A stretch of DNA of 43,300 nucleotides from a virus, in the IMG/VR virus record IMGVR_UViG_3300046501_000053, positions 1-43,300 of that record; one strand, 5' to 3'. Below, in pieces: positions 13,103 through 20,136 of the stretch (position 1 is the first letter of the stretch; the number at the start of each line of letters is the position of its first letter). The notes beneath the pieces are model-generated. The model was given only the letters and a program-made list of their open reading frames with translations, was not told the origin of the DNA and made no database searches. The position numbers and the translations under genes were made by a program.

Positions 13103-13111
13103 TGCTACAAT
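13103..13111 (+). promoter_or_regulatory. Extended -10 promoter of the secreted moron
   Basis: TGCTACAAT is an extended -10 (TGnTACAAT) about 28 bases before the ATG at 13139; no good -35 is present. A near copy, CTGCTACATT, precedes the second secreted gene at 37212. It lies outside the operators, so expression from the repressed prophage is possible. Confidence 0.5.
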
Positions 13112-13138
13112 CGGCTCAATCAGCGTGTGGAGAGAATA

Positions 13139-13480
13139 ATGAGAAGGATTGTCTTGGTAGGGTTTTTGTCGCTGCTTAGCGTGCCGAGCCTGGCGCTCGG
13201 GTATTCGCAGCAGGCTGCCAACGAGGATGCCAAGTTCATATGGGTGTCAGGCTGTACGGATTTCAAGGCCGGCATGAACGCGGGAGATTTTCGTGGCTGG
13301 TTGAGAGTGGGCGAAGCCGTGAAGACCTTTAAAGGCATCAAGGGCATCGCCGTCAACAACCTGTACATGAATGGCTGGGAGACAGCCAGGAAGCTCGGCG
13401 GGACCATCAACTGCGAAGAAATGGCTGAGGGCCGCGCCGCAGACTATGTGTCAGGAGTGGACATTCGAAAGGCAGAGTAG
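13139..13480 (+). CDS. Secreted hypothetical protein, probable lysogenic (moron) gene
   Basis: The start is the ATG at 13139 with GGAG seven bases upstream. A Sec signal peptide is clear: basic MRRI, hydrophobic VLVGFLSLLSVPSLALG, with likely cleavage after Ala-Leu-Gly. The mature part of about 90 residues has two Cys (SGCTDF and INCEEM) that may form a disulfide. It sits alone on the plus strand between the leftward promoter and cI, convergent with cI, with its own promoter. That placement is typical of genes expressed in the lysogen, such as superinfection-exclusion or fitness factors. No family recognised. Confidence 0.7.
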   Translation: MRRIVLVGFLSLLSVPSLALGYSQQAANEDAKFIWVSGCTDFKAGMNAGDFRGWLRVGEAVKTFKGIKGIAVNNLYMNGWETARKLGGTINCEEMAEGRAADYVSGVDIRKAE

Positions 13481-13492
13481 GGCGAAAGCAAT

Positions 13493-13525
13493 TAGCTGTG
13501 CGTAGAAACGTGCGTAACACAGCTA
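13493..13525. other. Inverted repeat between convergent moron and cI
   Basis: An 8-bp perfect inverted repeat (TAGCTGTG / CACAGCTA) with a 17-base spacer lies between the stop of the secreted protein and the stop of cI. It could act as a weak bidirectional transcription barrier, but there is no T run on either side. Confidence 0.4.
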
Positions 13526-14308
13526 TAGCATGCCGCCGCGCCAAACAACGCGCCCAATGATGCGAACCTCGTTTATCTCCCCATCACGTAGCGTCTCATC
13601 GCCATAGCGAGCCTTATCTGGGTTGTCGCTGCGGATGATCCAACCTTCGAAATCAGACTTCACAAGGCGCTTCACGATCGTGCCCTTGGACTCGCTCTGC
13701 ATGGCAAATATCTGGCCGTCCTTCGGCTCGATCTTTGACTCATCTACCAGCAGCACGTCGCCGTCGTTGATGGTCGGTTCCATGCTGTTGCCGCTGGCAT
13801 AGATCACGTCCAGGTGCTTCTGGTTGAGGTTGTTAGCACGCAGCCATGAGGACTTAAATGCCATGACGCCGCGTATCTCTACGTGCGGGTTGTCATCACC
13901 GTCGCCGGTTGAGCCGCGCGCTGTAAGTTGCATTACACCTGTGTAGCCGGGCTCATCCATTAAATCAAAGCTACGCGCCGGGATGCGTCCATCAGTTGGC
14001 TGCTGCACGACCTTCCCAGGGAGCGCCTGAGACATTTTTTCTATCTGAGCAGCAAGCGTCGGACTAATTTCCGAAACTGGCACCCCGAGCGCTCTCGCAA
14101 ATACAACTGCCGCATTCACGCTCAGGGCGGTGCGACCGTTCATGAAGTGGCTGACGGCGCCTTGGGTAACGCCATCCCCCAAGTCAGCGGCAAGTTTTTC
14201 TTGGGTGAGGTTGAGCTCTCCGCGTTTAGCCTGGAACAGGGATTTAAGGCGGGCACTGTCTTGCAGCTGCCATTCGGATAACGGAAGCCGTCGCGAGTCT
14301 TTTTTCAT
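13523..14308 (-). CDS. cI: CI-type repressor (HTH plus S24 peptidase-like domain)
   Basis: 261 residues. The XRE helix-turn-helix spans roughly residues 34-62 (LTQEKLAADLGDGVTQGAVS, HFMNG). The C-terminal LexA/CI domain has Ser175 in ASGNSMEPTI and Lys213 in GTIVKRLV, the catalytic dyad. It would bind the five operators and maintain lysogeny. No Ala-Gly or Cys-Gly cleavage dipeptide is visible in the linker (residues 90-170), so RecA-stimulated self-cleavage is in doubt. The gene has no Shine-Dalgarno, and the predicted promoter places the mRNA start within a few bases of the ATG, as in lambda PRM. Confidence 0.9.
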   Translation of the reverse strand: MKKDSRRLPLSEWQLQDSARLKSLFQAKRGELNLTQEKLAADLGDGVTQGAVSHFMNGRTALSVNAAVVFARALGVPVSEISPTLAAQIEKMSQALPGKVVQQPTDGRIPARSFDLMDEPGYTGVMQLTARGSTGDGDDNPHVEIRGVMAFKSSWLRANNLNQKHLDVIYASGNSMEPTINDGDVLLVDESKIEPKDGQIFAMQSESKGTIVKRLVKSDFEGWIIRSDNPDKARYGDETLRDGEINEVRIIGRVVWRGGML

Positions 14309-14317
14309 CTGCTGATG

Positions 14318-14345
14318 GTATTACCTACGGTATTTACTTAACCAA
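14318..14345 (-). promoter_or_regulatory. cI maintenance promoter (PRM-like)
   Basis: On the minus strand -35 TTGGTT (14340-14345) and -10 TAATAC (14318-14323) are 16 bases apart; the predicted start is about three bases from the cI ATG, giving an essentially leaderless mRNA. The -10 overlaps the operator at 14320-14334, so high repressor would shut off its own synthesis. Confidence 0.65.
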
Positions 14346-14383
14346 TATCGCCGGTATTGACTATCAACAATACCGGCGGTCAT
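14320..14383. promoter_or_regulatory. Three operators between cI and cro (OR-like)
   Basis: Three 15-bp sites: ATTACCTACGGTATT (14320-14334), AATATCGCCGGTATT (14344-14358) and AATACCGGCGGTCAT (14369-14383). Centre spacings are 24 and 25 bases, a little over two DNA turns, suited to cooperative binding. Together with the two sites at 13002-13041 they define the consensus AATACCGNCGGTATT. The cro-side promoter, -35 TTGACT at 14357-14362 and a weak -10 CATACT at 14381-14386, overlaps the last two sites. Confidence 0.85.
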
Positions 14384-14386
14384 ACT
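14357..14386 (+). promoter_or_regulatory. Rightward early promoter (PR-like)
   Basis: TTGACT and CATACT are 18 bases apart, with operators covering both hexamers, so CI blocks it. It would drive cro and the replication genes. The -10 is poor, and the exact hexamer is less sure than the position. Confidence 0.55.
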
Positions 14387-14416
14387 TGTGGTGAAATCTA
14401 CGTAGAGGACGCCGCA

Positions 14417-14611
14417 ATGCGCCGAATCACACTCACCGAATTTGCCAAAGAGCACGGCCATACCAAAGCCGCCCAGATGCTTGGTTGTACCCAGGGCGCA
14501 TTGAGTAAAGCGATCCGTGTAGGCCGCGATGTTTTCGTGACCCTCGAAGAGGACGGCAGCTTGTCGGCCCAAGAGCAGCGTCCGTTCCCATCCCAAAAAT
14601 CAGCTGCATAA
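14417..14611 (+). CDS. cro: Cro-like repressor
   Basis: 64 residues beginning MRRITLTEFAKEHGHTKAAQ and continuing MLGCTQGALSKAIRVGRDVF, the helix-turn-helix of lambda-type Cro proteins, and ending in RPFPSQKSAA, common in Pseudomonas phage Cro. The start is the ATG at 14417 with GAGG upstream. It is divergent from cI across three operators. Its role is to shut down cI and later the early promoters in the lytic cycle. Confidence 0.88.
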   Translation: MRRITLTEFAKEHGHTKAAQMLGCTQGALSKAIRVGRDVFVTLEEDGSLSAQEQRPFPSQKSAA

Positions 14612-14640
14612 CCACTTCGAACACCCAAGGAGCCTCACCA

Positions 14641-14835
14641 ATGGCATACGACGACACGCGCCACCTGAAAGACCGGGAGATCAAGTCCCGATATGACGAT
14701 GAAACCTATGAGGCGTTAAAGGCTGTGGCCCGACTGCACAAGTTGCAGCTTGCCGTGTTCGTTCGGATGTGCGTCGAGGAGAAGTTGGAAAGCATCGTTG
14801 AACCGAATGCTACCGGTAAACACATGCAGGCCTGA
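14641..14835 (+). CDS. Ribbon-helix-helix-like small protein (64 aa)
   Basis: Begins MAYDDTRHLKDREIKSRYDD, with the short strand IKSRYDDETYEALKAVARLH followed by a helix pair (LQLAVFVRMCVEEKLESIV), a pattern typical of Arc/MetJ-type repressors and antitoxins. A Shine-Dalgarno AGGAG precedes the ATG. It directly follows cro, the position of CII in lambda, but shows no CII likeness. Confidence 0.6.
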   Translation: MAYDDTRHLKDREIKSRYDDETYEALKAVARLHKLQLAVFVRMCVEEKLESIVEPNATGKHMQA

Positions 14836-14855
14836 AGGCCCTGAAGGAGGCTTAC

Positions 14856-15101
14856 GTGCCTGAAACCACGATCTGCCACGGGATCGATGGGCGCCTCTAC
14901 GAAAAGCTTGAACGGTTGGCAAAAGCGGAGGGCATGACGCCCGACGAGTACGCCGCAAAGCTTGGAGCAGAACGCTTTTTCGAGAAGACCAGGCCAAGAG
15001 GGGCCGGAAAGATCCGGCATCTACCAACAACAAGGCGTGACCCGCCGAAGGCCGTATTAGGGCCTGAAAAAGGAGGGACTGATGAAGACCTCAACCAATA
15101 A
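14856..15101 (+). CDS. Small RHH-like or hypothetical protein (81 aa)
   Basis: GTG start with GGAGG seven bases upstream. ICHGIDGRLYEKLERLAKAE and GMTPDEYAAKLGAERFFEK suggest a short helical DNA-binding domain like those of antitoxin-type proteins; the C-terminal half is basic and Pro-rich. A terminator follows 20 bases after its stop. It lies between the cro and Rha genes. Confidence 0.5.
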   Translation: MPETTICHGIDGRLYEKLERLAKAEGMTPDEYAAKLGAERFFEKTRPRGAGKIRHLPTTRRDPPKAVLGPEKGGTDEDLNQ

Positions 15102-15123
15102 ACCCAAATCGCAGGCACAAAAA

Positions 15124-15150
15124 AGCCGGGGCGCAATCCCGGCTCTTTTT
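15124..15150 (+). terminator. Rho-independent terminator after the immediate-early genes
   Basis: A 7-bp perfect stem AGCCGGG / CCCGGCT with loop GCGCAAT is followed by CTTTTT. It would limit transcription from the cro promoter into the antirepressor and replication genes unless polymerase is antiterminated, like lambda tR1. Confidence 0.85.
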
Positions 15151-15188
15151 ACATCGCTTGCAAATAACGTTTCAACATGGAGCTGATT

Positions 15189-15989
15189 ATGCATACGTCG
15201 AACACTGATGTACAGGCCCTGAATAATCCCGCGCCACGTTTTCAGCAATCGCAAAACGTGGCGCGGACAATGTCATCCAGAGAAATCGCCGATCTGGTCG
15301 AGGCCAGGCACAACGATGTCATCACCACTATCGCGCGTCTTTTTGCCAAAGGGCTTTTACGATCAGGTCGTAAAACTCGTCGTGAAGCCACCGGCGGACG
15401 CCCCATCGATGTCTACGACCTGACCGAGCGTGACACGCATTTGGTTGTGGCTGGTTACAGCGACGAGCACCGCGCGCGAGTTATCGACCGCTGGCAGGAT
15501 CTTGAAGAGTCCAACGCGAAGCCCTCCTTCGATGTTGCCAACCTGAACGACCCCAAAGTTCTGCTGGCTCTGCTGACCGATAACGTCCGTAAGGTCGTGC
15601 ACTTGGAGGCTGACAACACCGAACTCACGCAGGAGAACCACCTGCTGGAGCAGAAGTTGGTTGCTGATGCGCCGAAGGTCGATTTCTTCAACGCCGTCAT
15701 TACATCTACCAGCATCCATTCCGTCCGGGAGGTGGCCCAGTCCATCGGCACAGGACAAAACCGTCTGTTTGCGTTCATGCGCCAGCAGCGCTGGGTTGAC
15801 CGTCACAACACGCCATATCAGGGCCGGGTCGAATCGGGGCATCTGGTGGCTGAGCCGCATTCCTACAACTGCCCTGAAACCGGTGAGCGCAAGACGAAGT
15901 TCACCTGCAAGGTCACCGGCAAGGGCTTCACCAAGCTTCAGGCGCTGTGGTCCGGTCGAGACAAGGCGATCTTGGGCGGTGCCGCGTGA
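15189..15989 (+). CDS. Rha-family / KilAC antirepressor-like regulator
   Basis: 266 residues. The N-terminal Rha-type domain runs from about residue 25 to 110 (MSSREIADLVEARHNDVITT, GRPIDVYDLTERDTHLVVAG), with a central coiled coil (ADNTELTQENHLLEQKLV). The C-terminal KilAC-type domain begins near residue 150 (VDFFNAVITS, VAQSIGTGQNRLFAFMRQQR) and ends in VTGKGFTKLQALW. Proteins of this layout act as phage antirepressors or growth-interfering regulators. The start is the ATG at 15189 with GGAG eight bases upstream. It could induce the prophage by removing CI. Confidence 0.85.
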   Translation: MHTSNTDVQALNNPAPRFQQSQNVARTMSSREIADLVEARHNDVITTIARLFAKGLLRSGRKTRREATGGRPIDVYDLTERDTHLVVAGYSDEHRARVIDRWQDLEESNAKPSFDVANLNDPKVLLALLTDNVRKVVHLEADNTELTQENHLLEQKLVADAPKVDFFNAVITSTSIHSVREVAQSIGTGQNRLFAFMRQQRWVDRHNTPYQGRVESGHLVAEPHSYNCPETGERKTKFTCKVTGKGFTKLQALWSGRDKAILGGAA

Positions 15990-16729
15990 ACGACGTGCCG
16001 CGCCAATTCAAAGGCGTGTGGATTCCTGCCGAGGTCTGGTTGGACCGATCACTGTCGATCACTGAGAAGGTGATGATGGTCGAGATCGGCAGTCTGCAAG
16101 ACCCTGTGCGGGGCTGCTACGCCAGCAACAACCACTTCGGCCGGTTCTTTGGGTTGTCGAATTCTCGCGTATCGGAAATCATCAGCTCACTCACCAGCAA
16201 GGGACTATTGCGGGTCGAACTAATCCGCGATGGTCGCCAAGTTGTAGAGCGCCGTGTTCGCCTTACTGACCTATTCGGAAAGTCGAATACCTATTCGGAA
16301 AACGCTTCGACCCTATTCGGAAAAGGCGGCGACCCCTATTCGGAAAAGGCGCAGGAGAGTAATACAAAGAGCAACAGTACAACTGAGGGTGAAAAGGGCG
16401 GCTCAGCCAAGGCTTCTCCGACCGCTTCGCGCAAGGCTTCTAAGTTCGATCCTCTTACTGCTCGACCTTCAAATGTCAGTGAATCGACATGGGCTGATTG
16501 GTGTCAGCACCGCCGTGAAATCAAGAAGCCCCTGACCGCTACCACCTGCGCCAAGCAAGGCAAGAACCTGGCCGGCCATCCAGATCCTGACGCCGTGATC
16601 AACCAGTCCATCAGCAACGGCTGGACCGGCCTGTTCCCGGAGAAGGTCGTGGCCGGTGGCAGGACTGTCGGCAACGGTCCGGACTTCTACGACCAGTCGT
16701 GGCGCACCGACACGAGTGATGACCTATGA
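15986..16729 (+). CDS. Replication initiator (O-like, helix-turn-helix)
   Basis: 247 residues from a GTG that overlaps the stop of the Rha gene (GTGA). The N-terminal winged helix (LDRSLSITEKVMMVEIGSLQ, SNNHFGRFFGLSNSRVSEII, SSLTSKGLLRVELIRDGRQV) is the DNA-binding part of phage O-type initiators. A low-complexity linker follows, and the C-terminal third (WADWCQHRREIKKPLTATTC, GWTGLFP) is common to Pseudomonas phage replication proteins. The linker DNA holds four iterons, as in lambda O. It would recruit the partner P protein. Confidence 0.82.
   Translation: MNDVPRQFKGVWIPAEVWLDRSLSITEKVMMVEIGSLQDPVRGCYASNNHFGRFFGLSNSRVSEIISSLTSKGLLRVELIRDGRQVVERRVRLTDLFGKSNTYSENASTLFGKGGDPYSEKAQESNTKSNSTTEGEKGGSAKASPTASRKASKFDPLTARPSNVSESTWADWCQHRREIKKPLTATTCAKQGKNLAGHPDPDAVINQSISNGWTGLFPEKVVAGGRTVGNGPDFYDQSWRTDTSDDL
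16271..16347 (+). other. Candidate replication origin: four iterons
   Basis: The 10-bp motif CTATTCGGAA occurs four times, starting at 16271, 16291, 16313 and 16336, at intervals of 20, 22 and 23 bases, inside the linker-encoding part of the O-like gene. The last three copies continue as AAAA. Phased repeats inside an initiator gene are the hallmark of lambda-type origins. The spacing near two helical turns suits side-by-side initiator binding. Confidence 0.7.
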
Positions 16730-17466
16730 AAACAGTCACTCAGATGATCCCCGGTGCGGCGCGTGCGCTGGGCACCGCCGCCCCTTATCAGGCCCCGGCC
16801 CAGTCAGGCACCCAGCTGGGCGTCGTGGATGACGCCACCGGTGAAGTGGTTGAGCGCCTGTTCCGCCAGCTGCAGGCCATCTTCCCGGCTCACAAGCAGG
16901 CATGGCCAGACGACAAGGCCAAGGCCGCCGCGATGCGCAACTGGACCATGGGCTTCATGGCCGCCGGCATCCGCACGCTGGAGCAGATCCGTTATGGAAT
17001 CGAGCAGTGCCGGAAAAGCGGCTCACCGTTCGCGCCAAGCGTCGGCCAGTTCATAGGCTGGTGCACGCCTGGACCGGAGTCGTTCGGCTTGCCAGCGAGC
17101 GCTGACGCATGGGTAGAGGCATTGATGGGCGTCTACAGCCACGAAGGCGTGAAGGTCGCGGCTATTGCCACGGGCCTGTTCGACCTGCGCTCAGCCAAGC
17201 AGGAAGACAAGGGCCTGCGCCAGCGCTTCGACCACAACTACGCCGTGGTGATCCGCCGCGCCCAGGAAGGCCAGCCGCTGGACGGGAAGATCCTCACTGG
17301 CATCGGCCACGACAGCCAGAAGACAGAATTCGAGCTGGCCAACGAGCTGGCCGACCAGCAGACCCAGGCGCGAATCCTCCAGCAAGGCATACCGGCCGAC
17401 GGCAAGTCAGCCCGTGAGCTGCTGATGGCGAAATTCGGCAAGAAACCCACGGAGCAACGGACATGA
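16726..17466 (+). CDS. Replication protein P-like (helicase loader)
   Basis: 246 residues, ATG overlapping the stop of the O-like gene (ATGA). RLFRQLQAIFPAHKQAWPDD, RNWTMGFMAAGIRTLEQIRY and SGSPFAPSVGQFIGWCTPG are the conserved parts of lambda P-type proteins, which bind O and deliver the host DnaB helicase. The length is close to lambda P (233 residues). The position directly after O supports the call. Confidence 0.85.
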   Translation: MKTVTQMIPGAARALGTAAPYQAPAQSGTQLGVVDDATGEVVERLFRQLQAIFPAHKQAWPDDKAKAAAMRNWTMGFMAAGIRTLEQIRYGIEQCRKSGSPFAPSVGQFIGWCTPGPESFGLPASADAWVEALMGVYSHEGVKVAAIATGLFDLRSAKQEDKGLRQRFDHNYAVVIRRAQEGQPLDGKILTGIGHDSQKTEFELANELADQQTQARILQQGIPADGKSARELLMAKFGKKPTEQRT

Positions 17467-17876
17467 GCGACTACACGGACCTCCAGAAGGCTGCCGCATA
17501 CGCCGCCCAGGACACAATCAAGTTTGCCGACGAAGACGAGGAGATGCGTGCGCTCCAGCAGTTCCACGAAGAGGTTGACCCGGAAGCGGTCCTGGCCCTG
17601 ATCGCCGAGAGCGCGCGCCTGCGGTCGGCAGCCAAAACTCTTGAGCGCCTTGGCTACAGGGACAATGGCGGAGAGCTGTGGAAGCCTCCACTCGGCCAAA
17701 AGCCCGACTTCAGCCTGATGGACCAGCTCAAGGCCGAGAACGAGGCGCTGCGAAGCGTGCTTCAGGAGGCTGCTGATGAGCTCCGTGAGCTGAAGGCATC
17801 CGTTGGGTTTCGTGGGCACACATTGGCGGTGCTTCAGCGCATCGACGCCGCCATGGGCAAGGGAGGGCAGTCATGA
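17463..17876 (+). CDS. Hypothetical coiled-coil protein (137 aa)
   Basis: ATG overlapping the stop of the P gene (ATGA). Acidic N-terminus (KFADEDEEMRALQQFHEEVD), then a coiled coil near residues 80-115 (DQLKAENEALRSVLQEAADE). It resembles the structural proteins of lambdoid accessory regions loosely called Ea22-like, but no firm family call is made. Confidence 0.55.
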   Translation: MSDYTDLQKAAAYAAQDTIKFADEDEEMRALQQFHEEVDPEAVLALIAESARLRSAAKTLERLGYRDNGGELWKPPLGQKPDFSLMDQLKAENEALRSVLQEAADELRELKASVGFRGHTLAVLQRIDAAMGKGGQS

Positions 17877-18100
17877 CAATCGACTCCATCGCTTTGTGGC
17901 TGGGCTACGGCTCAATGATCGTTGGCGCCGTGCTGCTGATCACGTCGATGCTCTTCGTTGGCGGTTGCGCGCTTGCTGCGGTCGCCAACAAGAGCCTTCG
18001 TGCGCTGATCCGTATTTATGACCTGAAGACGCTGCGCGCGGCCATGCGCCAGCTTGAGGCGGAAGGGAAGGTCAGCAAGAAGACAGGGGTGCAGTCATGA
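17873..18100 (+). CDS. Small single-pass membrane protein (75 aa)
   Basis: One long hydrophobic segment (LGYGSMIVGAVLLITSMLFV) near residues 10-37, followed by a basic, helical cytoplasmic-type tail (LRAAMRQLEAEGKVSKKTG). ATGA overlaps on both sides place it in the rightward early operon. Function unknown. Confidence 0.6.
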   Translation: MTIDSIALWLGYGSMIVGAVLLITSMLFVGGCALAAVANKSLRALIRIYDLKTLRAAMRQLEAEGKVSKKTGVQS

Positions 18101-18567
18101 CCGACAAGATCAGCGTCAACTGCCGCTCAATGCTCACCGAGGCCATCACCCGCATGTCCAAGATGTTCGAGGACAAGCACTTCGTGGTGGTGTCCCTTCG
18201 CCCGGGCAAGGACCGCACGCTCGACCAGAACCGACTGTGGTTCGCGATGTACAAGCGTATCGCTGAGATGACCCAGATCGGTGATGCGGCCGACGCGCGT
18301 CGGTACTGCAAGCTGCACATCGGCGTGCAGATCCTGCTGAACGAGGATTCAGGGTTTCAGGCCGAGTGGTACCGGGTGATGCGTCACCTCCCGTACGAAA
18401 CCAAGCTGGACATGATGGGCGAGTGCCACCTGTTTGGCCCCGACGGGTTCCCGGTGACCAGTCTGTTCAATCGCGCCCAGGGCATCGCTTACACCGACCG
18501 CATCGTCGCGCGCTTTGCACCGCAGGGCGTGTACTTCTCTGACCTGCTTAGCCAGGAGGCCGCATGA
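18097..18567 (+). CDS. ninB: NinB-like recombination protein
   Basis: 156 residues with the NinB (lambda Orf) signature RPGKDRTLDQNRLWFAMYKR, then RYCKLHIGVQILLNEDSGFQ and MMGECHLFGPDGFPVTSLF. NinB binds single-stranded DNA and helps recombination, standing in for RecFOR functions in lambda. It is followed by NinG, as in the lambda nin region. Confidence 0.78.
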   Translation: MTDKISVNCRSMLTEAITRMSKMFEDKHFVVVSLRPGKDRTLDQNRLWFAMYKRIAEMTQIGDAADARRYCKLHIGVQILLNEDSGFQAEWYRVMRHLPYETKLDMMGECHLFGPDGFPVTSLFNRAQGIAYTDRIVARFAPQGVYFSDLLSQEAA

Positions 18568-18833
18568 GCCATAACTTCAAGCCGGGCGACCTGGCGCTGG
18601 TGATCTCTGGTGGCTACATGGGCGAGACAGCGGAGCTGATGCACTTCGTCATGCCAAACGAGGTAGTGGTTTCCCCAACGTCTGGCAAGAAATATCAATT
18701 CAGGCCTTTGGCGGGGATCGGTGGCTGGATGTGCCGCTTCCGCGGTGAGTGGGCAATCAAGCACGAGAAGAACCTGATGCCCCTGCGTGGCGATTTCACT
18801 CACGAGAAGCAGAAAGCCAAGGAGGCTGTATGA
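18564..18833 (+). CDS. Hypothetical early protein (89 aa)
   Basis: Begins MSHNFKPGDLALVISGGYMG, a small beta-barrel-like start, then IGGWMCRFRGEWAIKHEKNL with a Trp-rich turn and a Lys-rich end. It lies between ninB and ninG with ATGA overlaps at both ends. No family assigned. Confidence 0.55.
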   Translation: MSHNFKPGDLALVISGGYMGETAELMHFVMPNEVVVSPTSGKKYQFRPLAGIGGWMCRFRGEWAIKHEKNLMPLRGDFTHEKQKAKEAV

Positions 18834-19435
18834 CCATCGAACGGAAGCCGGCCAAGCCGAAGAAGTGCCGCGTTGCTACGTGCAGGGCCTCATTCGTCCC
18901 AGCGAAGCCGTTTCAAACCTGGTGCTCGCCAGACTGTGCAGTGGCGATCATCCGCCAGCGACAGGATAAGCAGCGAAAGTCGTTCGCACAGCGCGAGCGC
19001 CGGGAGATCAAGGTACGCAAGGAGAAGCTGAAGACCAGGGCGGATCACTTGCGCGAAGCCCAGGCGGCGGTGAACGAGTACGTGCGCCTGCGTGACGCTC
19101 ACCTTCCGTGTATCAGCTGCGACTCGACGCCGAACGACAATGACCTCATGACCGGCAGCCGGTGGGACGCTGGCCATTATCGTTCCGTGGGGGCCTGCCC
19201 GGAGTTGCGCTTCGAGCCGCTGAACATCCACCGCCAGTGCGTGAAGTGCAACCGCAACCTTTCCGGAAATGCCGTGGAGTACCGCATCCGCCTGGTGCAT
19301 CGCATCGGCGCCGAGAAGGTGGCCTGGCTGGAGGGGCTTCACCCGGCCTGCAAGTACACCGTGGATGAAATTAAGGCCATCAAGGCCAAATACCGGGCAA
19401 TGTCCAAAGAGCTGAAGAGGGGAGAGGCAGCATGA
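18830..19435 (+). CDS. ninG: NinG-like (Rap) recombination nuclease
   Basis: 201 residues. The zinc cluster CRVATCRASFVPAKPFQTWC plus the next Cys, a long basic coiled coil (AQRERREIKVRKEKLKTRAD), then CISCD and DAGHYRSVGACPELRFEPLN with HRQCVKCNRNLSGNAVEYR form the NinG order. NinG/Rap is a structure-specific endonuclease acting on recombination intermediates. The ATG at 18830 overlaps the previous stop (ATGA). Confidence 0.9.
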   Translation: MTIERKPAKPKKCRVATCRASFVPAKPFQTWCSPDCAVAIIRQRQDKQRKSFAQRERREIKVRKEKLKTRADHLREAQAAVNEYVRLRDAHLPCISCDSTPNDNDLMTGSRWDAGHYRSVGACPELRFEPLNIHRQCVKCNRNLSGNAVEYRIRLVHRIGAEKVAWLEGLHPACKYTVDEIKAIKAKYRAMSKELKRGEAA

Positions 19436-20013
19436 AGATCAACTCAGCGCGCCAAGCGTGGCATGACTGCAAGTACAACCCGGCCCCCGGCCAGACCTCT
19501 GACGTTGTCCAGCTGGGCGTGGTGGTGCAGAACACCGAGCGGGGCCCCACGGCAAACCACGCGGTGCACGGCGCCCTGGCTGGGCATATCCAATCGGCAA
19601 TCGCCCGGCTGCACCCGCAGATCCGCGTCTTCGGTGATTTCATGTACGCCGCTGATCAGTGCGACGACATTCGCGAGGCTGCGGAAGAGGTGGTGTTCCT
19701 GATGGTGGTTGGCAAGTCGCCGCGCATGACGGCGGCCAAGTGCGAGAAATTGGAGTTCGTCGTAAAGGGCGTGATGCGTCGGTACCAGCACATGCACCAG
19801 GGCGGGCAGTCGGCCAACGAAGATCCCTTCGCCAATGCCGAGAAGTTCCGGGCGTGGATGTGGCAGTTCTATGGCGTGCGCCTGGAGTCGTGCAACTGGG
19901 AGCGGGATTGGGGGGGCGTGCTGCAACTGATCTTCGAGTGCTGCGAGGATCTGGACCGCCGCGCACTGAGCCCCGTAGCAGCGGTGATTTATGAAATGCG
20001 CGAGGCCGCATGA
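19432..20013 (+). CDS. Late-regulator (Q-position) protein
   Basis: 193 residues beginning MKINSARQAWHDCKYNPAPG, with SPRMTAAKCEKLEFVVKGVM and RYQHMHQGGQS in the middle and WMWQFYGVRLESCNWERDWG near the end. This type sits at the Q position in Pseudomonas prophages. The evidence for Q is context: it is the last gene of the early operon and is followed at once by a promoter and a terminator laid out like lambda PR'-tR'. A zinc or HTH motif is not obvious, so antitermination is inferred, not seen. Confidence 0.45.
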   Translation: MKINSARQAWHDCKYNPAPGQTSDVVQLGVVVQNTERGPTANHAVHGALAGHIQSAIARLHPQIRVFGDFMYAADQCDDIREAAEEVVFLMVVGKSPRMTAAKCEKLEFVVKGVMRRYQHMHQGGQSANEDPFANAEKFRAWMWQFYGVRLESCNWERDWGGVLQLIFECCEDLDRRALSPVAAVIYEMREAA

Positions 20014-20020
20014 GGGCCTA

Positions 20021-20049
20021 TTGCGTTCCCGTGCGGCTCATGGCATGAT
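20021..20049 (+). promoter_or_regulatory. Candidate late promoter (PR'-like)
   Basis: TTGCGT at 20021-20026 and CATGAT at 20044-20049 are 17 bases apart, just after the stop of the Q-position gene. A transcript starting near 20056 would reach the terminator at 20101 after some 70 bases, as in lambda. Both hexamers are only moderate matches. Confidence 0.4.
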
Positions 20050-20100
20050 TTCGCCACTGTTAGAGTTTTGCCTTCGGCAACTTACTCGATGATCCAAGAA

Positions 20101-20125
20101 AACCCGGCCGCCGCGCCGGGTTTTT
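20101..20125 (+). terminator. Rho-independent terminator before the late genes
   Basis: An 8-bp perfect stem AACCCGGC / GCCGGGTT with a six-base loop, followed by a run of T. It separates the early operon and the late promoter from the lysis and structural genes. Late expression would need readthrough. Confidence 0.88.
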
Positions 20126-20136
20126 ATTGCCTGATT

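Noticed and set aside
16271-16347. CRISPR-like array
   Set aside because: The repeats are only 10 bases at 20-23 base intervals inside a coding gene; they fit origin iterons. No CRISPR array or cas gene was seen in the window.
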